DNA of 64,000 nt from Hippasteria phrygiana (GCA_037893225.1 JAZGUH010000074.1:248001-312000), one strand, 5' to 3'. Counted from the stretch's first letter, positions 44,406 through 56,084 are shown. The notes: generated by a model not told the origin, from the sequence alone. Numbers and translations: made by a program.

Positions 44406-44587
44406 AAATTCAGTGTTTTTGGAAGCTGTTTATGTCTTCTTTGCCTTAAGTGCAGCCATCGTATACTTTTGTTTCGAGTAAGAATTTCATGGAATTGTAT
44501 GTGTTACGTTTCGTAAGTTTCCTCCCAGATCACCCTCCTCACTTTTCGACGGTAGAAGTTTTAAGCTTCCTTTGAAATATCCAGCAA

Positions 44588-44661
44588 TTCCCCGTGGCGT
44601 AATGGATCAGCGCGTTGGACTTCTAATTCAAAGGTTCCGGGTTCGAGTCCCGGCGGGGATG
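44588..44661 (+). tRNA. tRNA-Arg(TCT), U73, class X
   Basis: G1T. Confidence 0.85.
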
Positions 44662-44937
44662 AACTTTTGTGTGTGTCCGAACTATTTTTTGTTGAATATT
44701 TTGTCCCGATTTTCCTTCACCATTTGATGTTTGTTCAGGAACTCTCCCATCTCTTTGTCACAACCTAAAGTTCCGAGTGACCACCAATAACGGTTAATAA
44801 CACACTTTATGTATCCTCGATTACAGTGTCAAAGGTTGGAAATTAAACATTTGCTGATTGTCGCAGATCATACCTATATCATTTCGAAGCCAGAAAGTAA
44901 TGATTTTTCTAAAAGTTCTTAAATTCCACTGTTGTGA

Positions 44938-45019
44938 GACGAGGTGGCCGAGTGGTTAAGGCGATGGACTGCTAATCCATTGTGCTCTGCACGCGTGGGT
45001 TCGAATCCCATCCTCGTCG
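44938..45019 (+). tRNA. tRNA-Ser(GCT), U74
   Basis: Exact Ser consensus; Y-type CAGTCTTTTT trailer. Confidence 0.96.
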
Positions 45020-45201
45020 AAATTCAGTCTTTTTGGAAGCTGTTTATGTCTTCTTTGCCTTAAGTGCAGCCATCGTATACTTTTGTTTCGAGTAAGAATT
45101 TCATGGAATTGTATGTGTTACGCTTCGTAAGTTTCTTCCCAGATCACCCTTCTCACTTCTCGACGGTAGAGGTTTTAAGCTTCCTTTGAAGTATCCAGCA
45201 A

Positions 45202-45275
45202 GTCCCCGTGGCGTAATGGATCAGCGCGTTGGACTTCTAATTCAAAGGTTCCGGGTTCGAGTCCCGGCGGGGATG
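45202..45275 (+). tRNA. tRNA-Arg(TCT), U74
   Basis: Exact Arg consensus, unlike U46: Y-type Ser side joined to a non-Y Arg side. Confidence 0.95.
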
Positions 45276-45552
45276 AACTTTTGTGTGTGTCCGAACTATT
45301 TTTTGTTGAATATTTTGTCCCGATTTTCCTTCACCATTTGATGTTTGTTCAGGAACTCTCCCATCTCTTTGTCACAACCTAATGTTCCGAGTGACCACCA
45401 ATACCGGTTAATAACACACTTTATGTATCCTCGATTACAGTGTCAAAGGTTGGAAATTAAACATTTGCTGATTGTCGCAGATCATACCTATATGCATTTC
45501 GAAGCCAGAAAGTAATGATTTTTCTAAAAGTTCTTAAATTCCACTGTTGTGA

Positions 45553-45634
45553 GACGAGGTGGCCGAGTGGTTAAGGCGATGGACTGCTAATCCATTGTGC
45601 TCTGCACGCGTGGGTTCGAATCCCATCCTCGTCG
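45553..45634 (+). tRNA. tRNA-Ser(GCT), U75
   Basis: Exact Ser consensus, normal trailer. Confidence 0.96.
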
Positions 45635-45816
45635 AAATTCAGTGTTTTTGGAAGCTGTTTATGTCTTCTTTGCCTTAAGTGCAGCAATCGTATACTTTTG
45701 TTTCGAGTAAGAATTTCATGGAATTGTATGTGTTACGTTTCGTAAGTTTCTTCCCAGATGACCATCCTCACTTCTCGACGGTAGAAGTTTTAAGCTTCCT
45801 TTGAAATATCCAGCAA

Positions 45817-45890
45817 GTCCCCGTGGCGTAATGGATCAGCGCGTTGGACTTCTAATTCAAAGGTTCCGGGTTCGAGTCCCGGCGGGGGTG
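45817..45890 (+). tRNA. tRNA-Arg(TCT), U75, class Y
   Basis: CGGGGGT acceptor end. Confidence 0.92.
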
Positions 45891-46167
45891 AACTTTTGTG
45901 TGTGTCCGAACTATTTTTTGTTGAATATTTTGTCCCGATTTTCCTTCACCATTTGATGTTTGTTCAGGAACTCTCCCATCTCTTTGTCACAACCTAAAGT
46001 TCCGAGTGACCACCAATACCGGTTAATAACACACTTTATGTATCCTCGATTACAGTGTCAAAGGTTGGAAATTAAACATTTGCTGATTGTCGCAGATCAT
46101 ACCTATATGCATTTCGAAGCCAGAAAGTAATGATTTTTCTAAAAGTTCTTAAATTCCACTGTTGTGA

Positions 46168-46249
46168 GACGAGGTGGCCGAGTGGTTAAGGCGATGGACT
46201 GCTAATCCATTGTGCTCTGCACGCGTGGGTTCGAATCCCATCCTCGTCG
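46168..46249 (+). tRNA. tRNA-Ser(GCT), U76, class Z
   Basis: Exact Ser consensus. Confidence 0.96.
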
Positions 46250-46431
46250 AAATTCAGTGTTTTTGGAAGCTGTTTATGTCTTCTTTGCCTTAAGTGCAGC
46301 CATCGTATACTTTTGTTTCGAGTAAGAATTTCATGGAATTGTATGTGTTACGTTTCGTAAGTTTCTTCCCAGATTACCATCCTCACTTCTCGACGGTAGA
46401 AGTTTTAAGCTTCCTTTGAAATATCCAGCAA

Positions 46432-46505
46432 GTCCCCGTGGCGTAATGGATCAGCGCGTTGGACTTCTAATTCAAAGGTTCCGGGTTCGAGTCCCGGCGG
46501 GGGTG
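46432..46505 (+). tRNA. tRNA-Arg(TCT), U76, class Z
   Basis: CGGGGGT acceptor end. Confidence 0.92.
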
Positions 46506-46782
46506 AACTTTTGTGTGTGTCCGAACTATTTTTTGTTGAATATTTTGTCCCGATTTTCCTTCACCATTTGATGTTTGTTCAGGAACTCTCCCATCTCTTT
46601 GTCACAACCTAAAGTTCCGAGTGACCACCAATACCGGTTAATAACACACTTTATGTATCCTCGATTACAGTGTCAAAGGTTGGAAATTAAACATTTGCTG
46701 ATTGTCGCAGATCATACCTATATGCATTTCGAAGCCAGAAAGTAATGATTTTTCTAAAAGTTCTTAAATTGCACTGTTGTGA

Positions 46783-46864
46783 GACGAGATGGCCGAGTGG
46801 TTAAGGCGATGGACTGCTAATCCATTCTGCTCTGCACGCGTGGGTTCGAATCCCATCCTCGTCG
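46783..46864 (+). tRNA. tRNA-Ser(GCT), U77, class B
   Basis: G7A (GACGAGA) opposes C66, and the variable-arm stem is CTGC/GCAC with one mismatch. Confidence 0.85.
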
Positions 46865-47046
46865 AAATTCAGTGTTTTTGGAAGCTGTTTATGTCTTCTT
46901 TGCCTTAAGTGCAGCCATCGTATACTTTTGTTTCGAGTAAGAATTTCATGGAATTGTATGTGTTACGTTTCGTAAGTTTCTTCCCAGATCACCCTCCTCA
47001 CTTCTCGACGGTAGAGGTTTTAAGCTTCCTTTGAAATATCCAGCAA

Positions 47047-47120
47047 GTCCCCGTGGCGTAATGGATCAGCGCGTTGGACTTCTAATTCAAAGGTTCCGGG
47101 TTCGAGTCCCGGCGGGGATG
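47047..47120 (+). tRNA. tRNA-Arg(TCT), U77
   Basis: Exact Arg consensus. Confidence 0.95.
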
Positions 47121-47395
47121 AACTTTTGTGTGTGTCCGAACTATTTTTTGTTGAATATTTTGTCCCGATTTTCCTTCACCATTTGATGTTTGTTCAGGAA
47201 CTCTCCCATCTCTTTGTCACAACCTAAAGTTCCGAGTGACCACCAATACCGGTTAATAACACACTTTATGTATCCTCGATTACAGTGTCAAAGGTTGGAA
47301 ATTAAGCATTTGCTGATTGTCGCAGATCATACCTATATCATTTCGAAGCCAGAAAGTAATGATTTTTCTAAAGTTCTTAAATTCCACTGTTGTGA

Positions 47396-47477
47396 GACGA
47401 GGTGGCCGAGTGGTTAAGGCGATGGACTGCTAATCCATTGTGCTCTGCACACGTGGGTTCGAATCCCATCCTCGTCG
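47396..47477 (+). tRNA. tRNA-Ser(GCT), U78, class C
   Basis: Only change is CACACG at the end of the variable arm. One A is missing from the upstream CTAAAAG tract in this copy alone. Confidence 0.94.
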
Positions 47478-47659
47478 AAATTCGGTGTTTTTGGAAGCTG
47501 TTTATGTCTTCTTTGCCTTAAGTGCAGCCATCGTATACTTTTGTTTCGAGTAAGAATTTCATGGAACTGTATGTGTTACGTTTCGTAAGTTTCTTCCCAG
47601 ATCACCCTCCTCACTTCTCGACGGTAGAGGTTTTAAGCTTCCTTTGAAGTATCCAGCAA

Positions 47660-47733
47660 GTCCCCGTGACGTAATGGATCAGCGCGTTAGACTTCTAATT
47701 CAAAGGTTCCGGGTTCGAGTCCCGGCGGGGATG
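47660..47733 (+). tRNA. tRNA-Arg(TCT), U78, class P
   Basis: G10A and A29. A class P Arg gene behind a class C Ser gene marks a duplication junction. Confidence 0.83.
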
Positions 47734-48010
47734 AACTTTTGTGTGTGTCCGAACTATTTTTTGTTGAATATTTTGTCCCGATTTTCCTTCACCATTTGAT
47801 GTTTGTTCAGGAACTCTCCCATCTCTTTGTCACAACCTAAAGTTCCGAGTGACCACCAATACCGGTTAATAACACACTTTATGTATCCTCGATTACAGTG
47901 TCAAAGGTTGGAAATTAAGCATTTGCTGATTGTCGCAGATCATACATATATGCTTTTCGAAGCCAGAAAGTAATGATTTTTCTAAAAGTTCTTAAATTCC
48001 ACTGTTGTGA

Positions 48011-48092
48011 GACGAGGTGGCCGAGTGGTTAAGGCGATGGACTGCTAATCCGTTGTGCTCTGCACGCGTGGGTTCGAATCCCATCCTCGTCG
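48011..48092 (+). tRNA. tRNA-Ser(GCT), U79, class Q
   Basis: TCCGT wobble only. Confidence 0.93.
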
Positions 48093-48274
48093 AAATTCAG
48101 TGTTTTTGGAAGCTTTTTATGTCTTCTTTGCCTTAAGTGCAGCCATCGTTTACTTTTGTTTCGAGTAAGAATTTCATGGAATTGTATGTGTTACGTTTCG
48201 TAAGTTTCTTCCCAGATCACCCTCCTCACTTCTCGACGGTAGAAGTTTTAAGCTTCCTTTGAAATATCCAGCAA

Positions 48275-48348
48275 GTCCCCGTGGCGTAATGGATCAGCGC
48301 GTTGGACTTCTAATTCAAAGGTTCCGGGTTCGAGTCCCGGCGGGGATG
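48275..48348 (+). tRNA. tRNA-Arg(TCT), U79
   Basis: Exact Arg consensus. Confidence 0.95.
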
Positions 48349-48625
48349 AACTTTTGTGTGTGTCCGAACTATTTTTTGTTGAATATTTTGTCCCGATTTT
48401 CCTTCACCATTTGATGTTTGTTCAGGGACTCTCCCATCTCTTTGTCACAACCTAAAGTTCCGAGTGACCACCAATACCGGTTAATAGCACACTTTATGTA
48501 TCCTCGATTACAGTGTCAAAGGTTGGAAATTAAACATTTGCTGATTGTCGCAGATCATACCTATATGCATTTCGAAGCCAGAAATTAATGATTTTTCTAA
48601 AAGTTCTTAAATTCCACTGTTGTGA

Positions 48626-48707
48626 GACGAGGTGGCCGAGTGGTTAAGGCGATGGACTGCTAATCCATTGTGCTCTGCACGCGTGGGTTCGAATCCCATC
48701 CTCGTCG
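48626..48707 (+). tRNA. tRNA-Ser(GCT), U80
   Basis: Exact Ser consensus. Confidence 0.96.
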
Positions 48708-48889
48708 AAATTCAGTGTTTTTGGAAGCTGTTTATGTCTTCTTTGCCTTAAGTGCAGCCATCGTATACTTTTGTTTCGAGTAAGAATTTCATGGAATTGT
48801 ATGTGTTACGTTTCGTAAGTTTCCTCCCAGATCACCCTCCTCACTTCTCGACGGTAGAGGTTTTAAGCTTCCTTTGAAATATCCAGCAA

Positions 48890-48963
48890 GTCCCCGTTGC
48901 GTAATGGATCAGCGCGTTGGACTTCTAATTCAAAGGTTCCGGGTTCGAGTCCCGGCGGGGATG
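48890..48963 (+). tRNA. tRNA-Arg(TCT), U80, class R
   Basis: G9T in box A. Confidence 0.88.
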
Positions 48964-49240
48964 AACTTTTGTGTGTGTCCGAACTATTTTTTGTTGAATA
49001 TTTTGTCCCGATTTTCCTTCACCATTTGATGTTTGTTCAGGAACTCTCCCATCTCTTTGTCACAACCTAAAGTTCCGAGTGACCACCAATACCGGTTAAT
49101 AACACACTTTATGTATCCTCGATTACAGTGTCAAAGGTTGGAAATTAAACATTTGCTGATTGTCGCAGATCATACCTATATGCATTTCGAAGCCAGAAAG
49201 TAATGATTTTTCTAAAAGTTCTTAAATTCCACTGTTGTGA

Positions 49241-49322
49241 GACGAGGTGGCCGAGTGGTTAAGGCGATGGACTGCTAATCCATTGTGCTCTGCACGCGTG
49301 GGTTCGAATCCCATCCTCGTCG
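49241..49322 (+). tRNA. tRNA-Ser(GCT), U81
   Basis: Exact Ser consensus. Confidence 0.96.
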
Positions 49323-49504
49323 AAATTCAGTGTTTTTGGAAGCTGTTTATGTCTTCTTTGCCTTAAGTGCAGCCATCGTATACTTTTGTTTCGAGTAAGA
49401 ATTTCATGGAATTGTATGTGTTACGTTTCGTAAGTTTCTTCCCAGATCACCCTCCTCACTTCTCGACGGTAGAGGTTTTAAGCTTCCTTTGAAGTATCCA
49501 GCAA

Positions 49505-49578
49505 GTCCCCGTGACGTAATGGATCAGCGCGTTAGACTTCTAATTCAAAGGTTCCGGGTTCGAGTCCCGGCGGGGATG
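49505..49578 (+). tRNA. tRNA-Arg(TCT), U81, class P
   Basis: G10A and A29. Confidence 0.83.
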
Positions 49579-49855
49579 AACTTTTGTGTGTGTCCGAACT
49601 ATTTTTTGTTGAATATTTTGTCCCGATTTTCCTTCACCATTTGATGTTTGTTCAGGAACTCTCCCATCTCTTTGTCACAACCTAAAGTTCCGAGTGACCA
49701 CCAATACCGGTTAATAACACACTTTATGTATCCTCGATTACAGTGTCAAAGGTTGGAAATTAAGCATTTGCTGATTGTCGCAGATCATACATATATGCTT
49801 TTCGAAGCCAGAAAGTAATGATTTTTCTAAAAGTTCTTAAATTCCACTGTTGTGA

Positions 49856-49937
49856 GACGAGGTGGCCGAGTGGTTAAGGCGATGGACTGCTAATCCGTTG
49901 TGCTCTGCACGCGTGGGTTCGAATCCCATCCTCGTCG
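49856..49937 (+). tRNA. tRNA-Ser(GCT), U82, class Q
   Basis: TCCGT wobble only. Confidence 0.93.
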
Positions 49938-50119
49938 AAATTCAGTGTTTTTGGAAGCTTTTTATGTCTTCTTTGCCTTAAGTGCAGCCATCGTTTACTT
50001 TTGTTTCAAGTAAGAATTACATGGAATTGTATGTGTTACGTTTCGTAAGTTTCTTCCCAGATCACCCTCCTCACTTCTCGACGGTAGAAGTTTTAAGCTT
50101 CCTTTGAAGTATTCAGCAA

Positions 50120-50193
50120 GTCCCCGTGGCGTAATGGATCAGCGCGTTGGACTTCTAATTCAAAGGTTCCGGGTTCGAGTCCCGGCGGGGATG
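50120..50193 (+). tRNA. tRNA-Arg(TCT), U82
   Basis: Exact Arg consensus, preceded by GTATTCAGCAAG. Confidence 0.95.
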
Positions 50194-50469
50194 AACTTTT
50201 GTGTGTGTCCGAACTATTTTTTGTTGAATATTTTGTCCCGATTTTCCTTCACCATTTGATGTTTGTTCAGGAACTCTCCCATCTCTTTGTCACAACCTAA
50301 AGTTCCGAGTGACCACCAATACCGGTTAATAACACACTTTATGTATCCTCGATTACAGTGTCAAAGGTTGGAAATTAAGCATTTGCTGATTGTCGCAGAT
50401 CATACCTATATCATTTCGAAGCCAGAAAGTAATGATTTTTCTAAAAGTTCTTAAATTCCACTGTTGTGA

Positions 50470-50551
50470 GACGAGGTGGCCGAGTGGTTAAGGCGATGGA
50501 CTGCTAATCCATTGTGCTCTGCACGCGTGGGTTCGAATCCCATCCTCGTCG
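50470..50551 (+). tRNA. tRNA-Ser(GCT), U83, class T
   Basis: Exact Ser consensus. Confidence 0.96.
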
Positions 50552-50733
50552 AAATTCAGTGTTTTTGGAAGCTGTTTATGTCTTCTTTGCCTTAAGTGCA
50601 GCCATCGTATACTTTTGTTTCGAGTAAGAATTTCATGGAACTGTATGTGTTACGTTTCGTAAGTTTCTTCCCAGATCACCCTCCTCACTTCTCGACGGTA
50701 GAAGTTTTAAGCTTCCTTTGAAATATCCAGCAA

Positions 50734-50807
50734 GTCCCCGTGGCGTAATGGATCAGCGCGTTGGACTTCTAATTCAAAGGTTCCGGGTTCGAGTCCTGGC
50801 GGGGATG
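50734..50807 (+). tRNA. tRNA-Arg(TCT), U83, class T
   Basis: CCTGG wobble only. Confidence 0.93.
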
Positions 50808-51084
50808 AACTTTTGTGTGTGTCCGAACTATTTTTTGTTGAATATTTTGTCCCGATTTTCCTTCACCATTTGATGTTTGTTCAGGAACTCTCCCATCTCT
50901 TTGTCACAACCTAAAGTTCCGAGTGACCACCAATACCGGTTAATAACACACTTTATGTATCCTCGATTACAGTGTCAAAGGTTGGAAATTAAACATTTGC
51001 TGATTGTCGCAGATCATACCTATATGCATTTCGAAGCCAGAAAGTAATGATTTTTCTAAAAGTTCTTAAATTCCACTGTTGTGA

Positions 51085-51166
51085 GACGAGGTGGCCGAGT
51101 GGTTAAGGCGATGGACTGCTAATCCATTGTGCTCTGCACGCGTGGGTTCGAATCCTATCCTCGTCG
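51085..51166 (+). tRNA. tRNA-Ser(GCT), U84, class V
   Basis: CCTAT wobble only. Confidence 0.93.
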
Positions 51167-51348
51167 AAATTCAGTGTTTTTGGAAGCTGGTTATGTCTTC
51201 TTTGCCTTAAGTGCAGCCATCGTATACTTTTGTTTCGAGTAAGAATTTCATGGAATTGTATGTGTTACGTTTCGTAAGTTTCTTCCCAGATCACCCTCCT
51301 CACTTCTCGACGGTAGAAGTTTTAAGCTTCCTTTGAAATATCCAGCAA

Positions 51349-51422
51349 GTCCCCGTGGCGTAATGGATCAGCGCGTTGGACTTCTAATTCAAAGGTTCCG
51401 GGTTCGAGTCCCGGCGGGGATG
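51349..51422 (+). tRNA. tRNA-Arg(TCT), U84
   Basis: Exact Arg consensus. Confidence 0.95.
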
Positions 51423-51699
51423 AACTTTTGTGTGTGTCCGAACTATTTTTTGTTGAATATTTTGTCCCGATTTTCCTTCACCATTTGATGTTTGTTCAGG
51501 AACTCTCCCATCTCTTTGTCACAACCTAAAGTTCCGAGTGACCACCAATACCGGTTAATAGCACACTTTATGTATCCTCGATTACAGTGTCAAAGGTTGG
51601 AAATTAAACATTTGCTGATTGTCGCAGATCATACCTATATGCATTTCGAAGCCAGAAAGTAATGATTTTTCTAAAAGTTCTTAAATTCCACTGTTGTGA

Positions 51700-51781
51700 G
51701 ACGAGGTGGCCGAGTGGTTAAGGCGATGGACTGCTAATCCATTGTGCTCTGCACGCGTGGTTTCGAATCCTATCCTCGTCG
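51700..51781 (+). tRNA. tRNA-Ser(GCT), U85, class W
   Basis: G53T in box B plus CCTAT. Confidence 0.82.
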
Positions 51782-51963
51782 AAATTCAGTGTTTTTGGAA
51801 TCTGTTTATGTCTTCTTTGCCTTAAGTGCAGCCATCGTATACTGTTGTTTCGAGTAAGAATTTCATGGAATTGTATGTGTTACGTTTCGTAAGTTTCTTC
51901 CCAGATCACCCTCCTCACTTCTCGACGGTAGAAGTTTTAAGCTTCCTTTGAAATATCCAGCAA

Positions 51964-52037
51964 GTCCCCGTGGCGTAATGGATCAGCGCGTTGGACTTCT
52001 AATTCAAAGGTTCCGGGTTCGAGTCCCGGCGGGGATG
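51964..52037 (+). tRNA. tRNA-Arg(TCT), U85
   Basis: Exact Arg consensus. Confidence 0.95.
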
Positions 52038-52314
52038 AACTTTTGTGTGTGTCCGAACTATTTTTTGTTGAATATTTTGTCCCGATTTTCCTTCACCATT
52101 TGATGTTTGTTCAGGAACTCTCCCATCTCTTTGTCACAACCTAAAGTTCCGAGTGACCACCAATACCGGTTAATAGCACACTTTATGTATCCTCGATTAC
52201 AGTGTCAAAGGTTGGAAATTAAACATTTGCTGATTGTCGCAGATCATACCTATATGCATTTCGAAGCCAGAAATTAATGATTTTTCTAAAAGTTCTTAAA
52301 TTCCACTGTTGTGA

Positions 52315-52396
52315 GACGAGGTGGCCGAGTGGTTAAGGCGATGGACTGCTAATCCATTGTGCTCTGCACGCGTGGGTTCGAATCCCATCCTCGTCG
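52315..52396 (+). tRNA. tRNA-Ser(GCT), U86
   Basis: Exact Ser consensus. Confidence 0.96.
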
Positions 52397-52578
52397 AAAT
52401 TCAGTGTTTTTGGAAGCTGTTTATGTCTTCTTTGCCTTAAGTGCAGCCATCGTATACTTTTGTTTCGAGTAAGAATTTCATGGAATTGTATGTGTTACGT
52501 TTCGTAAGTTTCCTCCCAGATCACCCTCCTCACTTTTCGACGGTAGAAGTTTTAAGCTTCCTTTGAAATATCCAGCAA

Positions 52579-52652
52579 TTCCCCGTGGCGTAATGGATCA
52601 GCGCGTTGGACTTCTAATTCAAAGGTTCCGGGTTCGAGTCCCGGCGGGGATG
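52579..52652 (+). tRNA. tRNA-Arg(TCT), U86, class X
   Basis: G1T. Confidence 0.85.
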
Positions 52653-52928
52653 AACTTTTGTGTGTGTCCGAACTATTTTTTGTTGAATATTTTGTCCCGA
52701 TTTTCCTTCACCATTTGATGTTTGTTCAGGAACTCTCCCATCTCTTTGTCACAACCTAAAGTTCCGAGTGACCACCAATAACGGTTAATAACACACTTTA
52801 TGTATCCTCGATTACAGTGTCAAAGGTTGGAAATTAAACATTTGCTGATTGTCGCAGATCATACCTATATCATTTCGAAGCCAGAAAGTAATGATTTTTC
52901 TAAAAGTTCTTAAATTCCACTGTTGTGA

Positions 52929-53010
52929 GACGAGGTGGCCGAGTGGTTAAGGCGATGGACTGCTAATCCATTGTGCTCTGCACGCGTGGGTTCGAATCCC
53001 ATCCTCGTCG
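52929..53010 (+). tRNA. tRNA-Ser(GCT), U87
   Basis: Exact Ser consensus; CAGTCTTTTT trailer. Confidence 0.96.
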
Positions 53011-53192
53011 AAATTCAGTCTTTTTGGAAGCTGTTTATGTCTTCTTTGCCTTAAGTGCAGCCATCGTATACTTTTGTTTCGAGTAAGAATTTCATGGAAT
53101 TGTATGTGTTACGCTTCGTAAGTTTCTTCCCAGATCACCCTTCTCACTTCTCGACGGTAGAGGTTTTAAGCTTCCTTTGAAGTATCCAGCAA

Positions 53193-53266
53193 GTCCCCGT
53201 GGCGTAATGGATCAGCGCGTTGGACTTCTAATTCAAAGGTTCCGGGTTCGAGTCCCGGCGGGGATG
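53193..53266 (+). tRNA. tRNA-Arg(TCT), U87
   Basis: Exact Arg consensus. Confidence 0.95.
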
Positions 53267-53543
53267 AACTTTTGTGTGTGTCCGAACTATTTTTTGTTGA
53301 ATATTTTGTCCCGATTTTCCTTCACCATTTGATGTTTGTTCAGGAACTCTCCCATCTCTTTGTCACAACCTAATGTTCCGAGTGACCACCAATACCGGTT
53401 AATAACACACTTTATGTATCCTCGATTACAGTGTCAAAGGTTGGAAATTAAACATTTGCTGATTGTCGCAGATCATACCTATATGCATTTCGAAGCCAGA
53501 AAGTAATGATTTTTCTAAAAGTTCTTAAATTCCACTGTTGTGA

Positions 53544-53625
53544 GACGAGGTGGCCGAGTGGTTAAGGCGATGGACTGCTAATCCATTGTGCTCTGCACGC
53601 GTGGGTTCGAATCCCATCCTCGTCG
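53544..53625 (+). tRNA. tRNA-Ser(GCT), U88
   Basis: Exact Ser consensus. Confidence 0.96.
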
Positions 53626-53807
53626 AAATTCAGTGTTTTTGGAAGCTGTTTATGTCTTCTTTGCCTTAAGTGCAGCAATCGTATACTTTTGTTTCGAGTA
53701 AGAATTTCATGGAATTGTATGTGTTACGTTTCGTAAGTTTCTTCCCAGATGACCATCCTCACTTCTCGACGGTAGAAGTTTTAAGCTTCCTTTGAAATAT
53801 CCAGCAA

Positions 53808-53881
53808 GTCCCCGTGGCGTAATGGATCAGCGCGTTGGACTTCTAATTCAAAGGTTCCGGGTTCGAGTCCCGGCGGGGGTG
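53808..53881 (+). tRNA. tRNA-Arg(TCT), U88, class Y
   Basis: CGGGGGT acceptor end. Confidence 0.92.
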
Positions 53882-54158
53882 AACTTTTGTGTGTGTCCGA
53901 ACTATTTTTTGTTGAATATTTTGTCCCGATTTTCCTTCACCATTTGATGTTTGTTCAGGAACTCTCCCATCTCTTTGTCACAACCTAAAGTTCCGAGTGA
54001 CCACCAATACCGGTTAATAACACACTTTATGTATCCTCGATTACAGTGTCAAAGGTTGGAAATTAAACATTTGCTGATTGTCGCAGATCATACCTATATG
54101 CATTTCGAAGCCAGAAAGTAATGATTTTTCTAAAAGTTCTTAAATTCCACTGTTGTGA

Positions 54159-54240
54159 GACGAGGTGGCCGAGTGGTTAAGGCGATGGACTGCTAATCCA
54201 TTGTGCTCTGCACGCGTGGGTTCGAATCCCATCCTCGTCG
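54159..54240 (+). tRNA. tRNA-Ser(GCT), U89, class Z
   Basis: Exact Ser consensus. Confidence 0.96.
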
Positions 54241-54422
54241 AAATTCAGTGTTTTTGGAAGCTGTTTATGTCTTCTTTGCCTTAAGTGCAGCCATCGTATA
54301 CTTTTGTTTCGAGTAAGAATTTCATGGAATTGTATGTGTTACGTTTCGTAAGTTTCTTCCCAGATTACCATCCTCACTTCTCGACGGTAGAAGTTTTAAG
54401 CTTCCTTTGAAATATCCAGCAA

Positions 54423-54496
54423 GTCCCCGTGGCGTAATGGATCAGCGCGTTGGACTTCTAATTCAAAGGTTCCGGGTTCGAGTCCCGGCGGGGGTG
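54423..54496 (+). tRNA. tRNA-Arg(TCT), U89, class Z
   Basis: CGGGGGT acceptor end. Confidence 0.92.
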
Positions 54497-54773
54497 AACT
54501 TTTGTGTGTGTCCGAACTATTTTTTGTTGAATATTTTGTCCCGATTTTCCTTCACCATTTGATGTTTGTTCAGGAACTCTCCCATCTCTTTGTCACAACC
54601 TAAAGTTCCGAGTGACCACCAATACCGGTTAATAACACACTTTATGTATCCTCGATTACAGTGTCAAAGGTTGGAAATTAAACATTTGCTGATTGTCGCA
54701 GATCATACCTATATGCATTTCGAAGCCAGAAAGTAATGATTTTTCTAAAAGTTCTTAAATTGCACTGTTGTGA

Positions 54774-54855
54774 GACGAGATGGCCGAGTGGTTAAGGCGA
54801 TGGACTGCTAATCCATTCTGCTCTGCACGCGTGGGTTCGAATCCCATCCTCGTCG
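54774..54855 (+). tRNA. tRNA-Ser(GCT), U90, class B
   Basis: G7A and variable-arm mismatch, as U77. Confidence 0.85.
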
Positions 54856-55037
54856 AAATTCAGTGTTTTTGGAAGCTGTTTATGTCTTCTTTGCCTTAAG
54901 TGCAGCCATCGTATACTTTTGTTTCGAGTAAGAATTTCATGGAATTGTATGTGTTACGTTTCGTAAGTTTCTTCCCAGATCACCCTCCTCACTTCTCGAC
55001 GGTAGAGGTTTTAAGCTTCCTTTGAAATATCCAGTAA

Positions 55038-55111
55038 GTCCCCGTGGCGTAATGGATCAGCGCGTTGGACTTCTAATTCAAAGGTTCCGGGTTCGAGTCC
55101 CGGCGGGGATG
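55038..55111 (+). tRNA. tRNA-Arg(TCT), U90
   Basis: Exact Arg consensus; leader CCAGTAAG instead of CCAGCAAG. Confidence 0.95.
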
Positions 55112-55387
55112 AACTTTTGTGTGTGTCCGAACTATTTTTTGTTGAATATTTTGTCCCGATTTTCCTTCACCATTTGATGTTTGTTCAGGAACTCTCCCAT
55201 CTCTTTGTCACAACCTAAAGTTCCGAGTGACCACCAATACCGGTTAATAACACACTTTATGTATCCTCGATTACAGTGTCAAAGGTTGGAAATTAAGCAT
55301 TTGCTGATTGTCGCAGATCATACCTATATCATTTCGAAGCCAGAAAGTAATGATTTTTCTAAAAGTTCTTAAATTCCACTGTTGTGA

Positions 55388-55469
55388 GACGAGGTGGCCG
55401 AGTGGTTAAGGCGATGGACTGCTAATCCATTGTGCTCTGCACACGTGGGTTCGAATCCCATCCTCGTCG
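55388..55469 (+). tRNA. tRNA-Ser(GCT), U91, class C
   Basis: CACACG variable-arm change only. Confidence 0.94.
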
Positions 55470-55651
55470 AAATTCGGTGTTTTTGGAAGCTGTTTATGTC
55501 TTCTTTGCCTTAAGTGCAGCCATCGTATACTTTTGTTTCGAGTAAGAATTTCATGGAACTGTATGTGTTACGTTTCGTAAGTTTCTTCCCAGATCACCCT
55601 CCTCACTTCTCGACGGTAGAAGTTTTAAGCTTCCTTTGAAATATCTAACAA

Positions 55652-55725
55652 GTCCCCGTGGCGTAATGGATCAGCGCGTTGGACTTCTAATTCAAAGGTT
55701 CCGGGTTCGAGTCCCGGCGGGGGTG
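55652..55725 (+). tRNA. tRNA-Arg(TCT), U91, class C
   Basis: CGGGGGT acceptor end; leader ATCTAACAAG. Confidence 0.92.
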
Positions 55726-56002
55726 AACTTTTGTGTGTGTCCGAACTATTTTTTGTTGAATATTTTGTCCCGATTTTCCTTCACCATTTGATGTTTGTTC
55801 AGGAACTCTCCCATCTCTTTGTCACAACCTAAAGTTCCGAGTGACCACCAATACCGGTTAATAACACACTTTATGTATCCTCGATTACAGTGTCAAAGGT
55901 TGGAAATTAAACATTTGCTGATTGTCGCAGATCATACCTATATGCATTTCGAAGCCAGAAAGTAATGATTTTTCTAAAAGTTCTTAAATTCCACTGTTGT
56001 GA

Positions 56003-56084
56003 GACGAGGTGGCCGAGTGGTTAAGGCGATGGACTGCTAATCCATTGTGCTCTGCACGCGTGGGTTCGAATCCTATCCTCGTCG
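56003..56084 (+). tRNA. tRNA-Ser(GCT), U92, class V
   Basis: CCTAT wobble only. Confidence 0.93.

Larger units (their letters stand above)
39638..55560 (+). repeat. Higher-order repeat: 13-unit block of about 7.99 kb, two copies
   Basis: The run from the Arg gene of U65 to the Ser gene of U78 recurs from the Arg gene of U78 to the Ser gene of U91, in the class order P-Arg, Q R P Q T V W X Y Y Z B, C-Ser. The offset is 7991 bp (42479 to 50470). Shared private markers include GGAAGCTGG in V (U71, U84) and CGCTTCGTAAG after Ser of U74 and U87. Confidence 0.88.
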
